Assembly: GCF_902460415.1 (NCBI RefSeq)
Contig: NZ_CABPTY010000005.1
Coordinates: 1 to 35,519 of the forward strand
Origin: Campylobacter_A concisus_Y
GTDB taxonomy: Bacteria; Campylobacterota; Campylobacteria; Campylobacterales; Campylobacteraceae
Direction: 5' to 3'
DNA: 35,519 bases
Position numbers and translations under genes: made by a program. The notes beneath the pieces are model-generated. The model worked only from the letters and a program-made list of their open reading frames with translations. It was not told the origin of the DNA and searched no databases. Positions 1 through 8,772 of the stretch are shown here, one piece after another. Positions within the stretch are counted from its first letter, which is position 1; the number at the start of each line of letters is the position of its first letter.

Positions 1-744
1 TCTTTAGCTTGCGTTGCAGCACTAATGCTAAGCATTTCAACTCTCTCTGCCTCTGGAATACCAGTTGTTGATGGTGCTCAAATAAGTCAAAGCCAAATCA
101 ACCACATTGAAGATGTTTTAAAACAAGCCAAAACCTGGGCTGAAGAGGCTAAACGCTGGGCTGATACCGCTGCACATTACAAAGAACAGCTAAACGCCTA
201 TGCAAAACAACTTGCTAGCCAGACTGGCATAAGAGATGTTGCGTCTTATCTTGAAGATGTTAAAGAGCTTTATGGCAGCGTAAATAAGCTTGGAATGTCA
301 ATTACAGATGCGATAGAGATGACAAAGGATATAAAAGGTTTTAGTAAGGCTGATTTTATTAGAAATTTTATGGATATCATTGACAATCACTATGAATATA
401 ACCCTTGCAAAGCGATAGCAGAAACCGAAAAAGCTAAGAGAAATGCTTGCATGATAACTTATGCTGAACCTATGCAAGATATGGAAGTTTATAGTGAAAT
501 GTCAAAAAATATGGACAAACACCTGAAAAATTTAAACAAGCTTAGCAAAAAACTTGAAAAGTCTAAAGACATTAAAGAAAGCTCTGATCTAAACAATCAA
601 ATTCAATCACAAGTGGCTCTTATGAATGCTCAGAAAATTCAATTTGATACCTATAAAGACACTAGGAGATTAAGACAAGAGCAATCGGATTTACAAAGAA
701 AATCTGCGATCTTGAAGAGCCAAAGTAATTGGGATTATAGATAG
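1..744 (+). CDS. virB5: VirB5-like minor pilus protein (3' portion; gene crosses the circular junction)
   Basis: This is the main part of a type IV secretion VirB5-type protein. The gene is cut by the linear ends: its true ATG lies at 35226, and joined across the junction it gives a 253-residue protein. The complete N-terminus, starting MKIKQMSLACVAALMLSIS, is a signal peptide ending near SAS, so the mature protein is periplasmic. The rest is mostly charged helix with long coiled-coil stretches and two cysteines near residues 142 and 155 of the full protein (NPCKA, RNACMI). VirB5 proteins sit at the tip of the conjugative pilus and help contact recipients. The assignment rests on size, signal peptide and position between virB4 and virB6, since this family is poorly conserved. 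An internal ATG at 25 exists but would remove the signal peptide, so I reject it as the start. Confidence 0.8.
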   Translation, partial: SLACVAALMLSISTLSASGIPVVDGAQISQSQINHIEDVLKQAKTWAEEAKRWADTAAHYKEQLNAYAKQLASQTGIRDVASYLEDVKELYGSVNKLGMSITDAIEMTKDIKGFSKADFIRNFMDIIDNHYEYNPCKAIAETEKAKRNACMITYAEPMQDMEVYSEMSKNMDKHLKNLNKLSKKLEKSKDIKESSDLNNQIQSQVALMNAQKIQFDTYKDTRRLRQEQSDLQRKSAILKSQSNWDYR

Positions 745-759
745 AAAGGTGTTAACAAT

Positions 760-1758
760 ATGCCAACTGATGGTTTTTTCATAAGAGCATATCATACTTT
801 TTATGATACTTTCGTAACAAGGCAAGATGCTTTTAATGGTCCTATTCTTAGTTTAGTAAAGATATTTACAAACTTTGTCGGAATTTACTTAACTTGCTGG
901 ATCATATATAGGGGATATCAAATTCTTTGGGGAAGAAATCAAGATAATATCAAAGATTTTGCTTGGGATGCCTTTGTGAGATTTGTTTTTATATTAGTTT
1001 GTTTCTTTCCAACAGAGTGGCTAAATTTAATTAGTGCAGCTTTAAAAGAGTTTCATGAGTTAAAAATTGGAAATCAATGGGATTTTATTCAATATCTTCA
1101 GGATTATTTTAATAAATCGGTTGATTTTACAAAACAAATGGCACAAGATGGGTCTTGGTATGAAGTTCTTTACATTGGGTTAATGATAATAATTGTAATG
1201 CTTGGCACTCTTGCAGGATGTTTTTATCCATTTAGAAGTTATATCTTAAACTATATAGGCTTTGTTTTTTTACTAGCATTAACTCCTTTGGCACTGATGA
1301 GTTTAATATTTGGGAATTTCTTGAAAGATACATTTAAAAATTGGTGGGGGTTAATGTTATCGTCTTGCTTAACACTGGTTCTTTTAAATGCTTTTGGGTT
1401 AGGTATTTTTACTTTTGTTCATAATATTTATTTTAAAGAAGTAGATGAACTATTTGCAAAAAATGAAAATTACTTTATGATAGCTTTTCTTGCTCTTTTT
1501 ACTGGAGGTATGATAGCAGCATTTGTAAAGATAATTGTGAATTTGGTTGAAAAAATAGTTGGAACTTCAATAGAAAGCACAGTAAATAACGCTGCATTAA
1601 GTGTTGGATCTACAATAGCTGGTGGAGCTGGCATTGGAGCACTTGCAACAAGATTTGGAGCAAAATACGGCTTTAGAGGCTCAAAATGGGGTGCAAGCAA
1701 AGCATATCAGGGTAGCAAAAAACTTATAGAAAGATTTAAAAGAGGTAAAGAACAATGA
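760..1758 (+). CDS. virB6: VirB6/TrbL-family inner-membrane channel protein
   Basis: This 332-residue polytopic membrane protein fits the VirB6/TrbL family, which forms part of the inner-membrane complex of the type IV secretion channel. Hydrophobic segments are visible at about residues 30-50, 66-85, 130-155, 160-185, 195-225 and 235-265. They are followed by a Gly/Ala-rich stretch (about 285-310) and a basic cytoplasmic tail ending in KRGKEQ. The periplasmic loop between the second and third segments contains several Trp and Tyr residues, as in family members. It begins 15 bases after virB5, with AAGG upstream of the ATG. Its TGA stop overlaps the ATG of the virB7 lipoprotein, which suggests translational coupling. 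Confidence 0.85.
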   Translation: MPTDGFFIRAYHTFYDTFVTRQDAFNGPILSLVKIFTNFVGIYLTCWIIYRGYQILWGRNQDNIKDFAWDAFVRFVFILVCFFPTEWLNLISAALKEFHELKIGNQWDFIQYLQDYFNKSVDFTKQMAQDGSWYEVLYIGLMIIIVMLGTLAGCFYPFRSYILNYIGFVFLLALTPLALMSLIFGNFLKDTFKNWWGLMLSSCLTLVLLNAFGLGIFTFVHNIYFKEVDELFAKNENYFMIAFLALFTGGMIAAFVKIIVNLVEKIVGTSIESTVNNAALSVGSTIAGGAGIGALATRFGAKYGFRGSKWGASKAYQGSKKLIERFKRGKEQ

Positions 1759-1934
1759 AAAATTTGATTTTTCTTTTTGCTTTATTGGCACTTCTAAGTG
1801 GTTGCGCTGCAAGTAAAACAAATAACCTAAGCACTGCTAAGACAGCAGCAACTTGGGAAGAGCTTTTTGATAGCAATGAATGGCAGCCAGCAAACAATCA
1901 AGCAAACAGCACAAATTTTAAAAAGGCGATCTAA
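1755..1934 (+). CDS. virB7: VirB7-like small lipoprotein
   Basis: A 59-codon gene lies between virB6 and the next gene, overlapping both (ATGA with virB6, TAATG with the gene after). The product starts MKNLIFLFALLALLSGC and has a textbook lipobox, LSGC, with the lipidated cysteine at position 17. The short mature part is rich in Asn, Ala, Thr and Ser, with one Trp-Glu-Glu-Leu-Phe motif and a second Trp. Size, lipobox and position are those of VirB7, the small outer-membrane lipoprotein that stabilises VirB9 in the core complex. No ribosome site stronger than the overlap itself is evident, so it is probably translated by coupling. Short length makes homology alone weak, but context is strong. 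Confidence 0.85.
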   Translation: MKNLIFLFALLALLSGCAASKTNNLSTAKTAATWEELFDSNEWQPANNQANSTNFKKAI

Positions 1935-2176
1935 TGGCTAAGAAAAAAGAAGATAGAAGAGAAAAAATATTTGAGGAATATATTACTCCAGAGGAGCTTG
2001 AGAGCGAATTTGGAATAAGTATTGAGCTTCAAAAGAAATATAGGTTAGAAGACGCTAGCAGGGATAAATACTTTGATAAAAGTATTCCAAGACTGCCATA
2101 TATAGCAATATCTAGAAATATATTTTACGAGAAAGACAAAATTCGAGCATGGCTTGAATTTTTTAGAAAGGAATAG
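1934..2176 (+). CDS. Small helix-turn-helix protein inside the vir operon (excisionase/AlpA-like fold)
   Basis: This 80-residue basic protein resembles the winged helix-turn-helix seen in excisionase and AlpA-type proteins. A predicted recognition unit begins ITPEELESEFGIS (residues 22-34), and a strand plus final helix LPYIAISRNIFYEKDKIRAWLEFF (about 53-77) follow the family pattern of a hydrophobic strand, a basic turn and a terminal Trp-Leu helix. It starts at the overlap with virB7 and ends four bases before virB8, so it is co-transcribed with structural secretion genes. That is an unusual place for a DNA-binding protein. It may be a regulator of the vir operon or a divergent structural accessory protein. 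I infer DNA binding from the fold pattern only. Confidence 0.7.
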   Translation: MAKKKEDRREKIFEEYITPEELESEFGISIELQKKYRLEDASRDKYFDKSIPRLPYIAISRNIFYEKDKIRAWLEFFRKE

Positions 2177-2179
2177 GCA

Positions 2180-2857
2180 ATGAAAAAAGAAGACAATGAA
2201 GCTATAACTTATGAAGCAAGCTTTAGGTATTTGATTGAAAAATCAAATAGAAGGGCTTGGTTAGTTGCTTTTATAAGTGTAATTATCACTTTTATGTCAA
2301 TTTTGGCGGTCACATTGCTTACCCCTTTAAAAGAAGCTGTGCCATACGTGATAAGAGTTGATAATCAAACTGGAATGGTAGATATCATAACATCATTAAA
2401 AGAAGAGGACGTCTCCCAAAATGAGGCAATAGACAAATACTTTGTTTCAAACTATATCAAAATTAGAGAGGGATATTATTTTGATCTATTGCAGCATGAT
2501 TATGAGCTTACACAAATTTATAGCTCACCTGAGGTAGCAAAAGACTATACAGCCATCTACAACGGCAAATTTGCAAGACATGAGCAGCTAAAAGACACCT
2601 ATAAAGTTGAAATTCAAATACTTTCGGTTGTTTTAAGTGAAAGCGCAGGAACAAAAATGGCAACAATTCGCTTTAATGAGAATTTAAAAAGAATTGTAAA
2701 AGATGAAGCCTCTATGCAAAGCGAAGTGAAAACAAAGGTAGCTACTCTTTCATATGCTTATGATACAAAAATGCAAATGAGCGAAGAAGAGAGAATAGAA
2801 AATCCTCTTGGCTTTAAAGTATTAACATATAGAATTGATGATGAAATAAGGAGATAA
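2180..2857 (+). CDS. virB8: VirB8-type inner-membrane assembly protein
   Basis: The 225-residue product has the VirB8 layout: a short cytoplasmic N-terminus, one membrane segment at about residues 29-51 (AWLVAFISVIITFMSILAV), and a periplasmic domain. The start of the periplasmic domain, LTPLKEAVPYVIRVDNQTG, is characteristic of VirB8. So is the later stretch ATIRFNENLKR followed by a conserved beta region and the closing NPLGFKVLTYRID, which contains the family NPxGFxVxxYR motif. VirB8 bridges the inner membrane and core complexes and nucleates assembly. It lies four bases after the small helix-turn-helix gene with AAGGA upstream and two bases before virB9. Length matches the family. Confidence 0.95.
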   Translation: MKKEDNEAITYEASFRYLIEKSNRRAWLVAFISVIITFMSILAVTLLTPLKEAVPYVIRVDNQTGMVDIITSLKEEDVSQNEAIDKYFVSNYIKIREGYYFDLLQHDYELTQIYSSPEVAKDYTAIYNGKFARHEQLKDTYKVEIQILSVVLSESAGTKMATIRFNENLKRIVKDEASMQSEVKTKVATLSYAYDTKMQMSEEERIENPLGFKVLTYRIDDEIRR

Positions 2858-2859
2858 AG

Positions 2860-3804
2860 ATGAGATCGATTGTATTAACAGCCTTATCTTTAGCACTATT
2901 GACAAGTAGCCTATCTGCTCTAAATACTCCGTCAAGCTCAAAATTTGACAGAAGAGTATCTTATGCTACATATAATGCTGATGATGTTTTTCTTGTAAAG
3001 TGTAAAAACGGCTATGTATCGATGCTTCAATTTGCTGATAATGAAAGAATAGTCAATATCGCAACTGGCTTTTCAAGTGGCTGGGAAATCGTAGATAAGG
3101 AAAATTTCTTATTTATCAAGCCAAAGGCATACGTAATAAATGAGTCTGAGCAAAACGCTCCAAAAACAATGACTGATAGCAACGGCGATGAGATAGATTT
3201 TCAAATGCCCTCAGTGATCCAGCCAAATGCTAAAGAATGGAATACAAACCTTATTGTTACCACTACAAATAAAATTTATATATTTGACTTAAGACTTGAC
3301 GAGGAAAATATCAATTATAGGGTTAAATTTAACTATCCACTAGATGAAAAACTCAAAGAGCAAAACAAAAAACAAGCTCTTGAGCTAGCCAAAAAACAAA
3401 TTGACGAGAAAAAAGAGCTAGATACTGAGGTAGATAAAGTCAATGTCCCTAGAAACTGGGATTTTATGATGCACGTCAATAAAGGCAGCGATACAATAGC
3501 TCCTGATTTTGTTTATGACGACGGCGTATTTACATATATTGGCTTTAACTCTACGAAGACAATCCCTAGTATTTTCTTATTTGACGAGGCTAATAAAGAG
3601 AGCATTTTAAATACTCACTTGAAAAAAGATGGCAATTACGATGTTTTGGTGGTGCATAAGATAGCACAAAAACTACTACTAAGAAGTGGCGACAAGCTTG
3701 TTGGTATTATGAATAATAGCTATGGCAAAAATCCACTTTCTAAGACTTATGACACTACAAAACAAAACATAGAAAGAGAGATCTTGGACAATGGCAGCAA
3801 ATAA
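2860..3804 (+). CDS. virB9: VirB9-type outer-membrane core complex protein
   Basis: This 314-residue protein has an N-terminal signal peptide (MRSIVLTALSLALLTSSLSA) and a VirB9-like beta-rich body. The early section DRRVSYATYNADDVFLVKCKNGY corresponds to the N-terminal strand region. GFSSGWEIVDKENFLFIKPK and TNLIVTTTNKIYIFDLRL match the family WxxxxxGxxLxIKPK and TNLxVxTxxRxYxFxL patterns. The C-terminal half carries FVYDDGVFTYIGFNSTKTIPSIFLFD, the VirB10-contacting and VirB7-contacting domain. VirB9 forms the outer-membrane ring with VirB7 and VirB10. A good GGAG site precedes the ATG, and the end overlaps virB10 by 14 bases. Confidence 0.95.
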   Translation: MRSIVLTALSLALLTSSLSALNTPSSSKFDRRVSYATYNADDVFLVKCKNGYVSMLQFADNERIVNIATGFSSGWEIVDKENFLFIKPKAYVINESEQNAPKTMTDSNGDEIDFQMPSVIQPNAKEWNTNLIVTTTNKIYIFDLRLDEENINYRVKFNYPLDEKLKEQNKKQALELAKKQIDEKKELDTEVDKVNVPRNWDFMMHVNKGSDTIAPDFVYDDGVFTYIGFNSTKTIPSIFLFDEANKESILNTHLKKDGNYDVLVVHKIAQKLLLRSGDKLVGIMNNSYGKNPLSKTYDTTKQNIEREILDNGSK

Positions 3805-5068
3805 TAAAAAAAGCATTTCTGAGCAAGAGGAATTTAAAGATATCATTGATGATACTGAGCTTGAAGACGAGAGGTTAAAGACAAGAAAACTTCAAGCATT
3901 TGGAGTTGTCGCCTTTGCTGCTGTTGCCCTCGTTTTAGGTCTAGTAGCTCTTATTGGTAACTTTAAAAATCACGATGAGCAAGATGAAAAACAAAAAATT
4001 GCAGTTGGAACGAACGTGCAAAAAGGCGATTTTTCAATAAAGGAAGAAGCTCAAAAGATTAAAGAGCTAGTCCTTGCAGATAGAAATTTTACTGCTAATA
4101 AGGAAGAAGCACCAAAAAGTGATCCTTTTGTTGCAAAACCAGAAGCCAAAAAACAAGTAGTTATGGATTATAAGCCAAGAGTTTATAAAAGCACTTCATC
4201 TCTACTAGTATCAAATGCCTCTGCAAATAGCGGTGACTCGTCTGCAGGTGTCAGAAATTCAGAAGTGAATGAGAATGGGGAAAGAGTTGTAAAAACTGTT
4301 AGTGGCGAATATGTTTTTGATAGCAATGGAAACTTCATAAGAAGAAATGGCGAACCGCCAAAAGATTTTTCAGATAATGCTAACAACAACGATAATGGAA
4401 GCGATAATTCTGAGTATGAAACCGCTGGAGTATTCACTCCTAAGAGTGCAAAAGTTGGCAGCTTTGATCCAAATTTATATTTATCAAAAGGAACATATAT
4501 TGGCTGCTCGCTTGATACAAGGCTAGTTTCAACAATCAAGGGTGGAATTTCTTGCACTGTAAGCGAGAATATCTATTCTACAAACGGCACAACGCTTCTA
4601 ATTGAAAAAGGATCAAAGATCACTGGCTTTTTCAATAGTGGCCAAATGAATGATGGTATGGATAGAATTTTTGTGGTCTGGAGTGAAATAAGAACTCCTA
4701 ACAATATTATTATCCCAGTAAGCAGCGGTGCAAGCGATGAACTTGGTGGATCTGGAATACCAGGATATGTCGATCACCACTGGCTTGAAAGATTTGGCTC
4801 TGCAATTTTGCTTAGTATCATAGATGATGCTGCAAATGTTGCACTAAATGGCGGCAGTGGGACGAGAAATAATAACAATATTAACTACGTTGATAACACA
4901 AGAGAAACGACGATGCAAATGGCAAATACAGCTCTTGAAAAATTTATCAATATCCAACCAACACTTTATAAAAATCACGGCGATATCGTCGGCGTTTATG
5001 TTAATAGGGATATTGACTTTTCAAAAGTCTATAAGCTAAACGTAAAAAGGAAAAGAAATGCACGCTAA
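3791..5068 (+). CDS. virB10: VirB10-type envelope-spanning core protein
   Basis: The 425-residue product has the VirB10 arrangement. A charged cytoplasmic N-terminus is followed by one membrane span at about residues 36-57 (FGVVAFAAVALVLGLVALIGN). Next comes a long flexible periplasmic linker rich in Lys, Asn, Ser and Gly, and a C-terminal beta-barrel domain from about residue 220. The barrel contains ISCTVSENIYSTNGTTLLIEKGSKITG, IIIPVSSGASDELGGSGIPG and the antenna-like region near SAILLSIIDDAANVAL. The linker has Asn-Asp repeats rather than the Pro-rich linker of Agrobacterium. VirB10 senses ATP use by VirB11 and VirD4 and spans both membranes. It overlaps virB9 at its start and virB11 at its end. 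Confidence 0.95.
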   Translation: MAANNKKSISEQEEFKDIIDDTELEDERLKTRKLQAFGVVAFAAVALVLGLVALIGNFKNHDEQDEKQKIAVGTNVQKGDFSIKEEAQKIKELVLADRNFTANKEEAPKSDPFVAKPEAKKQVVMDYKPRVYKSTSSLLVSNASANSGDSSAGVRNSEVNENGERVVKTVSGEYVFDSNGNFIRRNGEPPKDFSDNANNNDNGSDNSEYETAGVFTPKSAKVGSFDPNLYLSKGTYIGCSLDTRLVSTIKGGISCTVSENIYSTNGTTLLIEKGSKITGFFNSGQMNDGMDRIFVVWSEIRTPNNIIIPVSSGASDELGGSGIPGYVDHHWLERFGSAILLSIIDDAANVALNGGSGTRNNNNINYVDNTRETTMQMANTALEKFINIQPTLYKNHGDIVGVYVNRDIDFSKVYKLNVKRKRNAR

Positions 5069-6047
5069 CGTTATGGGCGAGGGGCATATTTTAGCTCAGT
5101 ATGCTGAAAAGTATTTTGGTGAGTATTTGTCAAACGATGAAATCAACGAAATTTGCTACAACGGCGACGATAAGGTTTTTTGTGAAAACGTTAGAGGCGA
5201 ATGGATAACTTTTACAAGAAATGATATAGATTTTAAGAAAATTTATGCCTTTGCCCAAACTTGTGCTAGCTACAAAGAAGACACAATAGACGATAAAAAG
5301 CCTATTTTGTCTTGTGTATTACCAACTGGAGAGAGGGTGCAAATTCTTGTCCCTCCAGTTATGCCAAAAGGTAGAATTTCAGTCACCATAAGAAAGCCGT
5401 CAAAGGTTAAATACACCCTTGAAAATTATATCGATAATGGCTCTTTGGATATAAAAACTGCAGAGAAATTTAAAGAAGCGGTCAAAAATGGTAAAAACAT
5501 AGTTGTATGTGGCGAAACTGGTAGTGGTAAAACAACTTTTATGAAGACATTAGTTGATTTTATACCCTACAATGAAAGGGTAATTACTATCGAGGACGTG
5601 CCTGAGCTTGTTTTTACACACCAAGACAATGTAGTTTCCCTTTTTTACCCTAGCGAGGCAAAAAGCACTGATTTAATCAACTCTGCCTCTCTCTTAAAAT
5701 CTTGTTTGAGAATGAAGCCAGATAGAATTTTGCTTGCCGAGCTAAGAAGCGGTGAAACCTATGATTTTCTTAACGTAATTTCAAGCGGACACAACGGCTC
5801 AATGACAAGCTTGCACGCTGGCGACGTCACAAGTGCGTATAACCGCCTTGTAATGATGAGTATGCAAAACGAGCAGGCAAGAAGCACTGGTAAAGAGTTG
5901 ATCCTTGAAATTTGCAAAAGAGTGATCGACGTTATCATCATCTTTAAAAAAGAAAACGGCAAAAGACAAGTTACTGAATACGAATACGACGGCGTTTTAT
6001 TTAAAAGAAATACTGACGGCATGTTTTTTAATGCCTCAGAAAAATAA
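5058..6047 (+). CDS. virB11: VirB11-type hexameric secretion ATPase
   Basis: This 329-residue cytoplasmic ATPase drives pilus assembly and substrate transfer. The Walker A motif GETGSGKTT is at residues 152-160. The Asp box region ITIEDVPEL, the Walker B region LRMKPDRILLAELR and the His box GHNGSMTSLHAGD follow in the family order. The N-terminal domain (about 1-120) includes the conserved PTGERVQILVPPV stretch. Length is normal for VirB11. The ATG overlaps the 3' end of virB10 by 11 bases and is preceded by AAAAGGAAAAG. virD4 starts 16 bases downstream, as is common when the two ATPases work together. Confidence 0.97.
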   Translation: MHANVMGEGHILAQYAEKYFGEYLSNDEINEICYNGDDKVFCENVRGEWITFTRNDIDFKKIYAFAQTCASYKEDTIDDKKPILSCVLPTGERVQILVPPVMPKGRISVTIRKPSKVKYTLENYIDNGSLDIKTAEKFKEAVKNGKNIVVCGETGSGKTTFMKTLVDFIPYNERVITIEDVPELVFTHQDNVVSLFYPSEAKSTDLINSASLLKSCLRMKPDRILLAELRSGETYDFLNVISSGHNGSMTSLHAGDVTSAYNRLVMMSMQNEQARSTGKELILEICKRVIDVIIIFKKENGKRQVTEYEYDGVLFKRNTDGMFFNASEK

Positions 6048-6062
6048 GGCTAGGAAAAGACT

Positions 6063-8066
6063 ATGGCAGCTCCGCAACAAAAAGTAGAATTAGAAAGAGC
6101 ACAAATTATTGCTTTGGTAATAGTTGCCCTTGTTCTAACTTACTTTTTAACAGCCGTTTTAATGTTCGCTCTAAATGGAGCGATGAATAAATTTATGAAG
6201 CTCTTTACGCTAGATTTTACTATCATTGCTCTAGTTAATGGCTATAAAAACGCCTATTTGGCTTTGCTTTTGGCTGCCCTACTCTCTTTTTCTTTGGCGT
6301 TTGCAATTCCATATATACCAAAAAAGAGAAAGCTTTATGGCGATGCTAAATTTGCAAATGCTAACGATATAAGAAAACTTGGACTATTTCCTAAGAAAAA
6401 CAACGATGGCATTATAATAGGCAAATATAACGGCAAGCTATTAAGATATGGCGGCCAACAATTTGTCGCTCTTGGTGCTCCAACAAGAAGTGGTAAAGGC
6501 GTTGGTATTATAATCCCAAACTTACTTGACTATCCAAATTCTTGTGTCGTGCAAGATATAAAACAAGAGTGCTATGAATTTACATCAAAGTATAGGGAGC
6601 AGGTTTTAGGACAAGAGGTATTTGTTTTTAACCCTTTTTCAAAAAATACACATAGATATAACCCTCTTTTCTATATCGATATGGATGGAGATAACGCTGA
6701 CGCTGAATTAACCGACTTTGGTAATATTCTATATCCATTAAAAGGCGATGGAAGCGTAACAGACTATTTTAACGGTAAAGCAAAGGATCTTTTTATAGGA
6801 CTTTGCTATTTAATGAATGACTTACTAAACACTCCTAGAGGCTTAAGTTTTCTTGAAGCTCATAATCTGGAGTGCGACTTTTCACTATATGGAATTTTAA
6901 GGCTAAGCGAGGGCTTAAAATTTAAAATTGAAGAGGGTAATGGGGATGTTAGAGTTATAGATAACTTTGCTGATACATATAATACTCTAGTTAGTTTTGA
7001 TATGGTTTGCCCTAAAGCAAAAGAGAGAATTGATGCCTTTTTTGAGATAAAAAGCGATAATGAGAGAAGCTCTGCAATGGGTAGCTTTATTTCTCCTCTT
7101 TCGTCTTTTAGAGCCGATAATATGAGATTGGCCACTAGTGCAAACGACTTTGATTTTAGAGATCTAAGGCGTAAAAAGATGACAATATATATTGCCATCA
7201 CGTCAGACAAAAAAGCTAGTGCAAAGCAAATTCTAAATATATTTTGGCAGCAACTAATCCTTATAAACGTCCAGCAAGGCTTGCCGCAATCAAATAGCGA
7301 GCTAAAGCACCCTTGCCTTTTATTGATGGACGAATTTACTGCTTGCGGATATCTAGCAACTTATTCTAATGCTATTTCGTTTATGGCAGGATATGATCTT
7401 AGAAGTCTAATAGCATATCAAGCAGACTCACAACTTATGACACCAAAACCAGAGGGATATGGAAGAGAAGAGGCTTTAACCCTTTTAGCAAACCACGCAT
7501 GCCGAATTTATTATTCTCCAAAACTTAACGAGGATGCAAAAAAACTAAGCGAGGACTTGGGAACAACTACTGTGAAGAATAGAAGCAGAAATTTAGGCAA
7601 AGGTGGCGGTGGAAGCGAGAGCGACACCAGCACCCCTTTAATGATGGCACAAGAGCTAAAAACAATGAATTTCAAAAATGAGATTATCTTAATTGATAGT
7701 GCCAAGCCTATATTTTGTGAAAAGGCGTTTTACTACAAAGATAAATACTTTATGGATAAATTTAAACAAGTTTCACCTAGCCTTGCAAAAATTAAAGGCT
7801 TGCCAAGTCAAAAGCAATTGATGATGGCAGTCCAAAATAATGAAACAAGGACTACTCTCCCAACTCAAAGCGAAGAAAGCACGAGAGAGTGGATATATGA
7901 AAATGTTATGAAACCTAGACTTGAAAAATTTGAAGACGAATTTATGGCTATATCTTTGGAATACGAAGAAAAAATGAGAAACCTAGGTGATGACGTCGAA
8001 GCAATTAGTGATGAAGAAATAGACAAATACCAAAGAAATTTACAATCAGATGAACAAAGGAGTTAA
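6063..8066 (+). CDS. virD4: VirD4/TraG-type coupling protein
   Basis: The 667-residue product is the type IV coupling protein that brings the relaxase-bound strand to the secretion channel. Two N-terminal membrane segments lie at about residues 14-38 and 63-84. The sequence KLYGDAKFAN is the TraG-family motif after the second span. Walker A is GAPTRSGKGVG (about 138-148), Walker B is LLLMDEFTACG (about 420), and SNAISFMAGYDLRSLIAYQ is the adjacent conserved segment. The C-terminal 130 residues are acidic and variable, as expected for the substrate-selecting end. Its stop codon contains the ribosome site region of the following lipoprotein gene. Confidence 0.96.
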   Translation: MAAPQQKVELERAQIIALVIVALVLTYFLTAVLMFALNGAMNKFMKLFTLDFTIIALVNGYKNAYLALLLAALLSFSLAFAIPYIPKKRKLYGDAKFANANDIRKLGLFPKKNNDGIIIGKYNGKLLRYGGQQFVALGAPTRSGKGVGIIIPNLLDYPNSCVVQDIKQECYEFTSKYREQVLGQEVFVFNPFSKNTHRYNPLFYIDMDGDNADAELTDFGNILYPLKGDGSVTDYFNGKAKDLFIGLCYLMNDLLNTPRGLSFLEAHNLECDFSLYGILRLSEGLKFKIEEGNGDVRVIDNFADTYNTLVSFDMVCPKAKERIDAFFEIKSDNERSSAMGSFISPLSSFRADNMRLATSANDFDFRDLRRKKMTIYIAITSDKKASAKQILNIFWQQLILINVQQGLPQSNSELKHPCLLLMDEFTACGYLATYSNAISFMAGYDLRSLIAYQADSQLMTPKPEGYGREEALTLLANHACRIYYSPKLNEDAKKLSEDLGTTTVKNRSRNLGKGGGGSESDTSTPLMMAQELKTMNFKNEIILIDSAKPIFCEKAFYYKDKYFMDKFKQVSPSLAKIKGLPSQKQLMMAVQNNETRTTLPTQSEESTREWIYENVMKPRLEKFEDEFMAISLEYEEKMRNLGDDVEAISDEEIDKYQRNLQSDEQRS

Positions 8067-8067
8067 T

Positions 8068-8502
8068 TTGAAAACAACAGAACTTTTAAAAATCGTATTG
8101 TTTGGCTTAGTTGTAGTTGGATGCAGCAGACCACCAGAACCAGTAAAACTTGATGGCGGCTCAGCCACTACAATAAATCAAGGCTTGGTTGTCGAAACAC
8201 AACAAGGCGTTGGCAAAGATCCATTTTTGAAAAATAACAAATGGAGCTACAACATGTATTTTGTAAAGACCAGCAAAGGTCTTATCGAAAACGATCAAAC
8301 AGTTAAGGCATTTTTTCTAGCACACAACTCTGCAAAAATGGTCATTATAGGTAATGAAGTCATTGCACAAGAATATAAGGACTATTTTTTGAATAATCAA
8401 GTTACAGCGGAGATTGAAATACACCCAGTTGACAGCATTAATCTTTCAAAGAATAAGGTTAATGTTTTGTTTTTCTCAAAAAATTACTCTAAAGGAAAAT
8501 AA
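8068..8502 (+). CDS. Transfer-region lipoprotein (TTG start), function unknown
   Basis: I place the start at a TTG at 8068 rather than the ATG at 8050. AAGGAG at 8057-8062 sits five bases before the TTG, whereas nothing resembling a ribosome site precedes the ATG. The TTG start gives 144 residues beginning MKTTELLKIVLFGLVVVGC, a clean lipoprotein signal with the lipobox VVGC and lipidated cysteine at 19. The mature part has no motif I recognise. The region around TSKGLIENDQTVKAFFLAHNS looks like an alpha/beta domain. It directly follows virD4 and precedes a trbM-like gene, so it is probably an outer-membrane accessory of the conjugation machine, perhaps a stand-alone piece of the core complex. 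Confidence 0.8.
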   Translation: MKTTELLKIVLFGLVVVGCSRPPEPVKLDGGSATTINQGLVVETQQGVGKDPFLKNNKWSYNMYFVKTSKGLIENDQTVKAFFLAHNSAKMVIIGNEVIAQEYKDYFLNNQVTAEIEIHPVDSINLSKNKVNVLFFSKNYSKGK

Positions 8503-8504
8503 AG

Positions 8505-8756
8505 ATGAAAAAATTTGCCCTTTTCTTGGTCTTAGTTGCGTTTAGCGGATCTGCTTATGCAAGCGGTATAAAAACAGACGAGCTAACTGGAGATACAAAG
8601 CTGGCTTGCGAAGCTTTACTATGCTTAAAAAGCCCAAATAAACCTAAAGAGTGCGATGCTGCATTGAAAAAATACTACTCAATAAAGGCTAAAAAATCTA
8701 AAGATACTGCAAGAAAACGCAAAAATTTTCTTAATCTTTGTCCAGTTGAGAATTGA
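8505..8756 (+). CDS. trbM: TrbM-like periplasmic protein
   Basis: The 83-residue protein has a signal peptide (MKKFALFLVLVAFSGSAYA) followed by a short mature domain. The block LACEALLCLKSPNKPKECDAALKKYYSI has the cysteine spacing and Pro/Glu-Cys signature of the TrbM family from IncP-like conjugation systems. A last cysteine lies in LNLCPVEN. Four cysteines in the mature part suggest two disulfide bonds in the periplasm. TrbM proteins are common in conjugation loci, but their exact role is not established. It begins two bases after the lipoprotein gene with AAAGGAAAATAAAG upstream. Confidence 0.85.
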   Translation: MKKFALFLVLVAFSGSAYASGIKTDELTGDTKLACEALLCLKSPNKPKECDAALKKYYSIKAKKSKDTARKRKNFLNLCPVEN

Positions 8757-8772
8757 TCAATAAGGAAAGAAA

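Noticed and set aside
4183..4557. 124-codon minus-strand frame inside virB10
   Set aside because: Shadow of a well-supported gene with low-complexity Leu/Ser/Phe composition.
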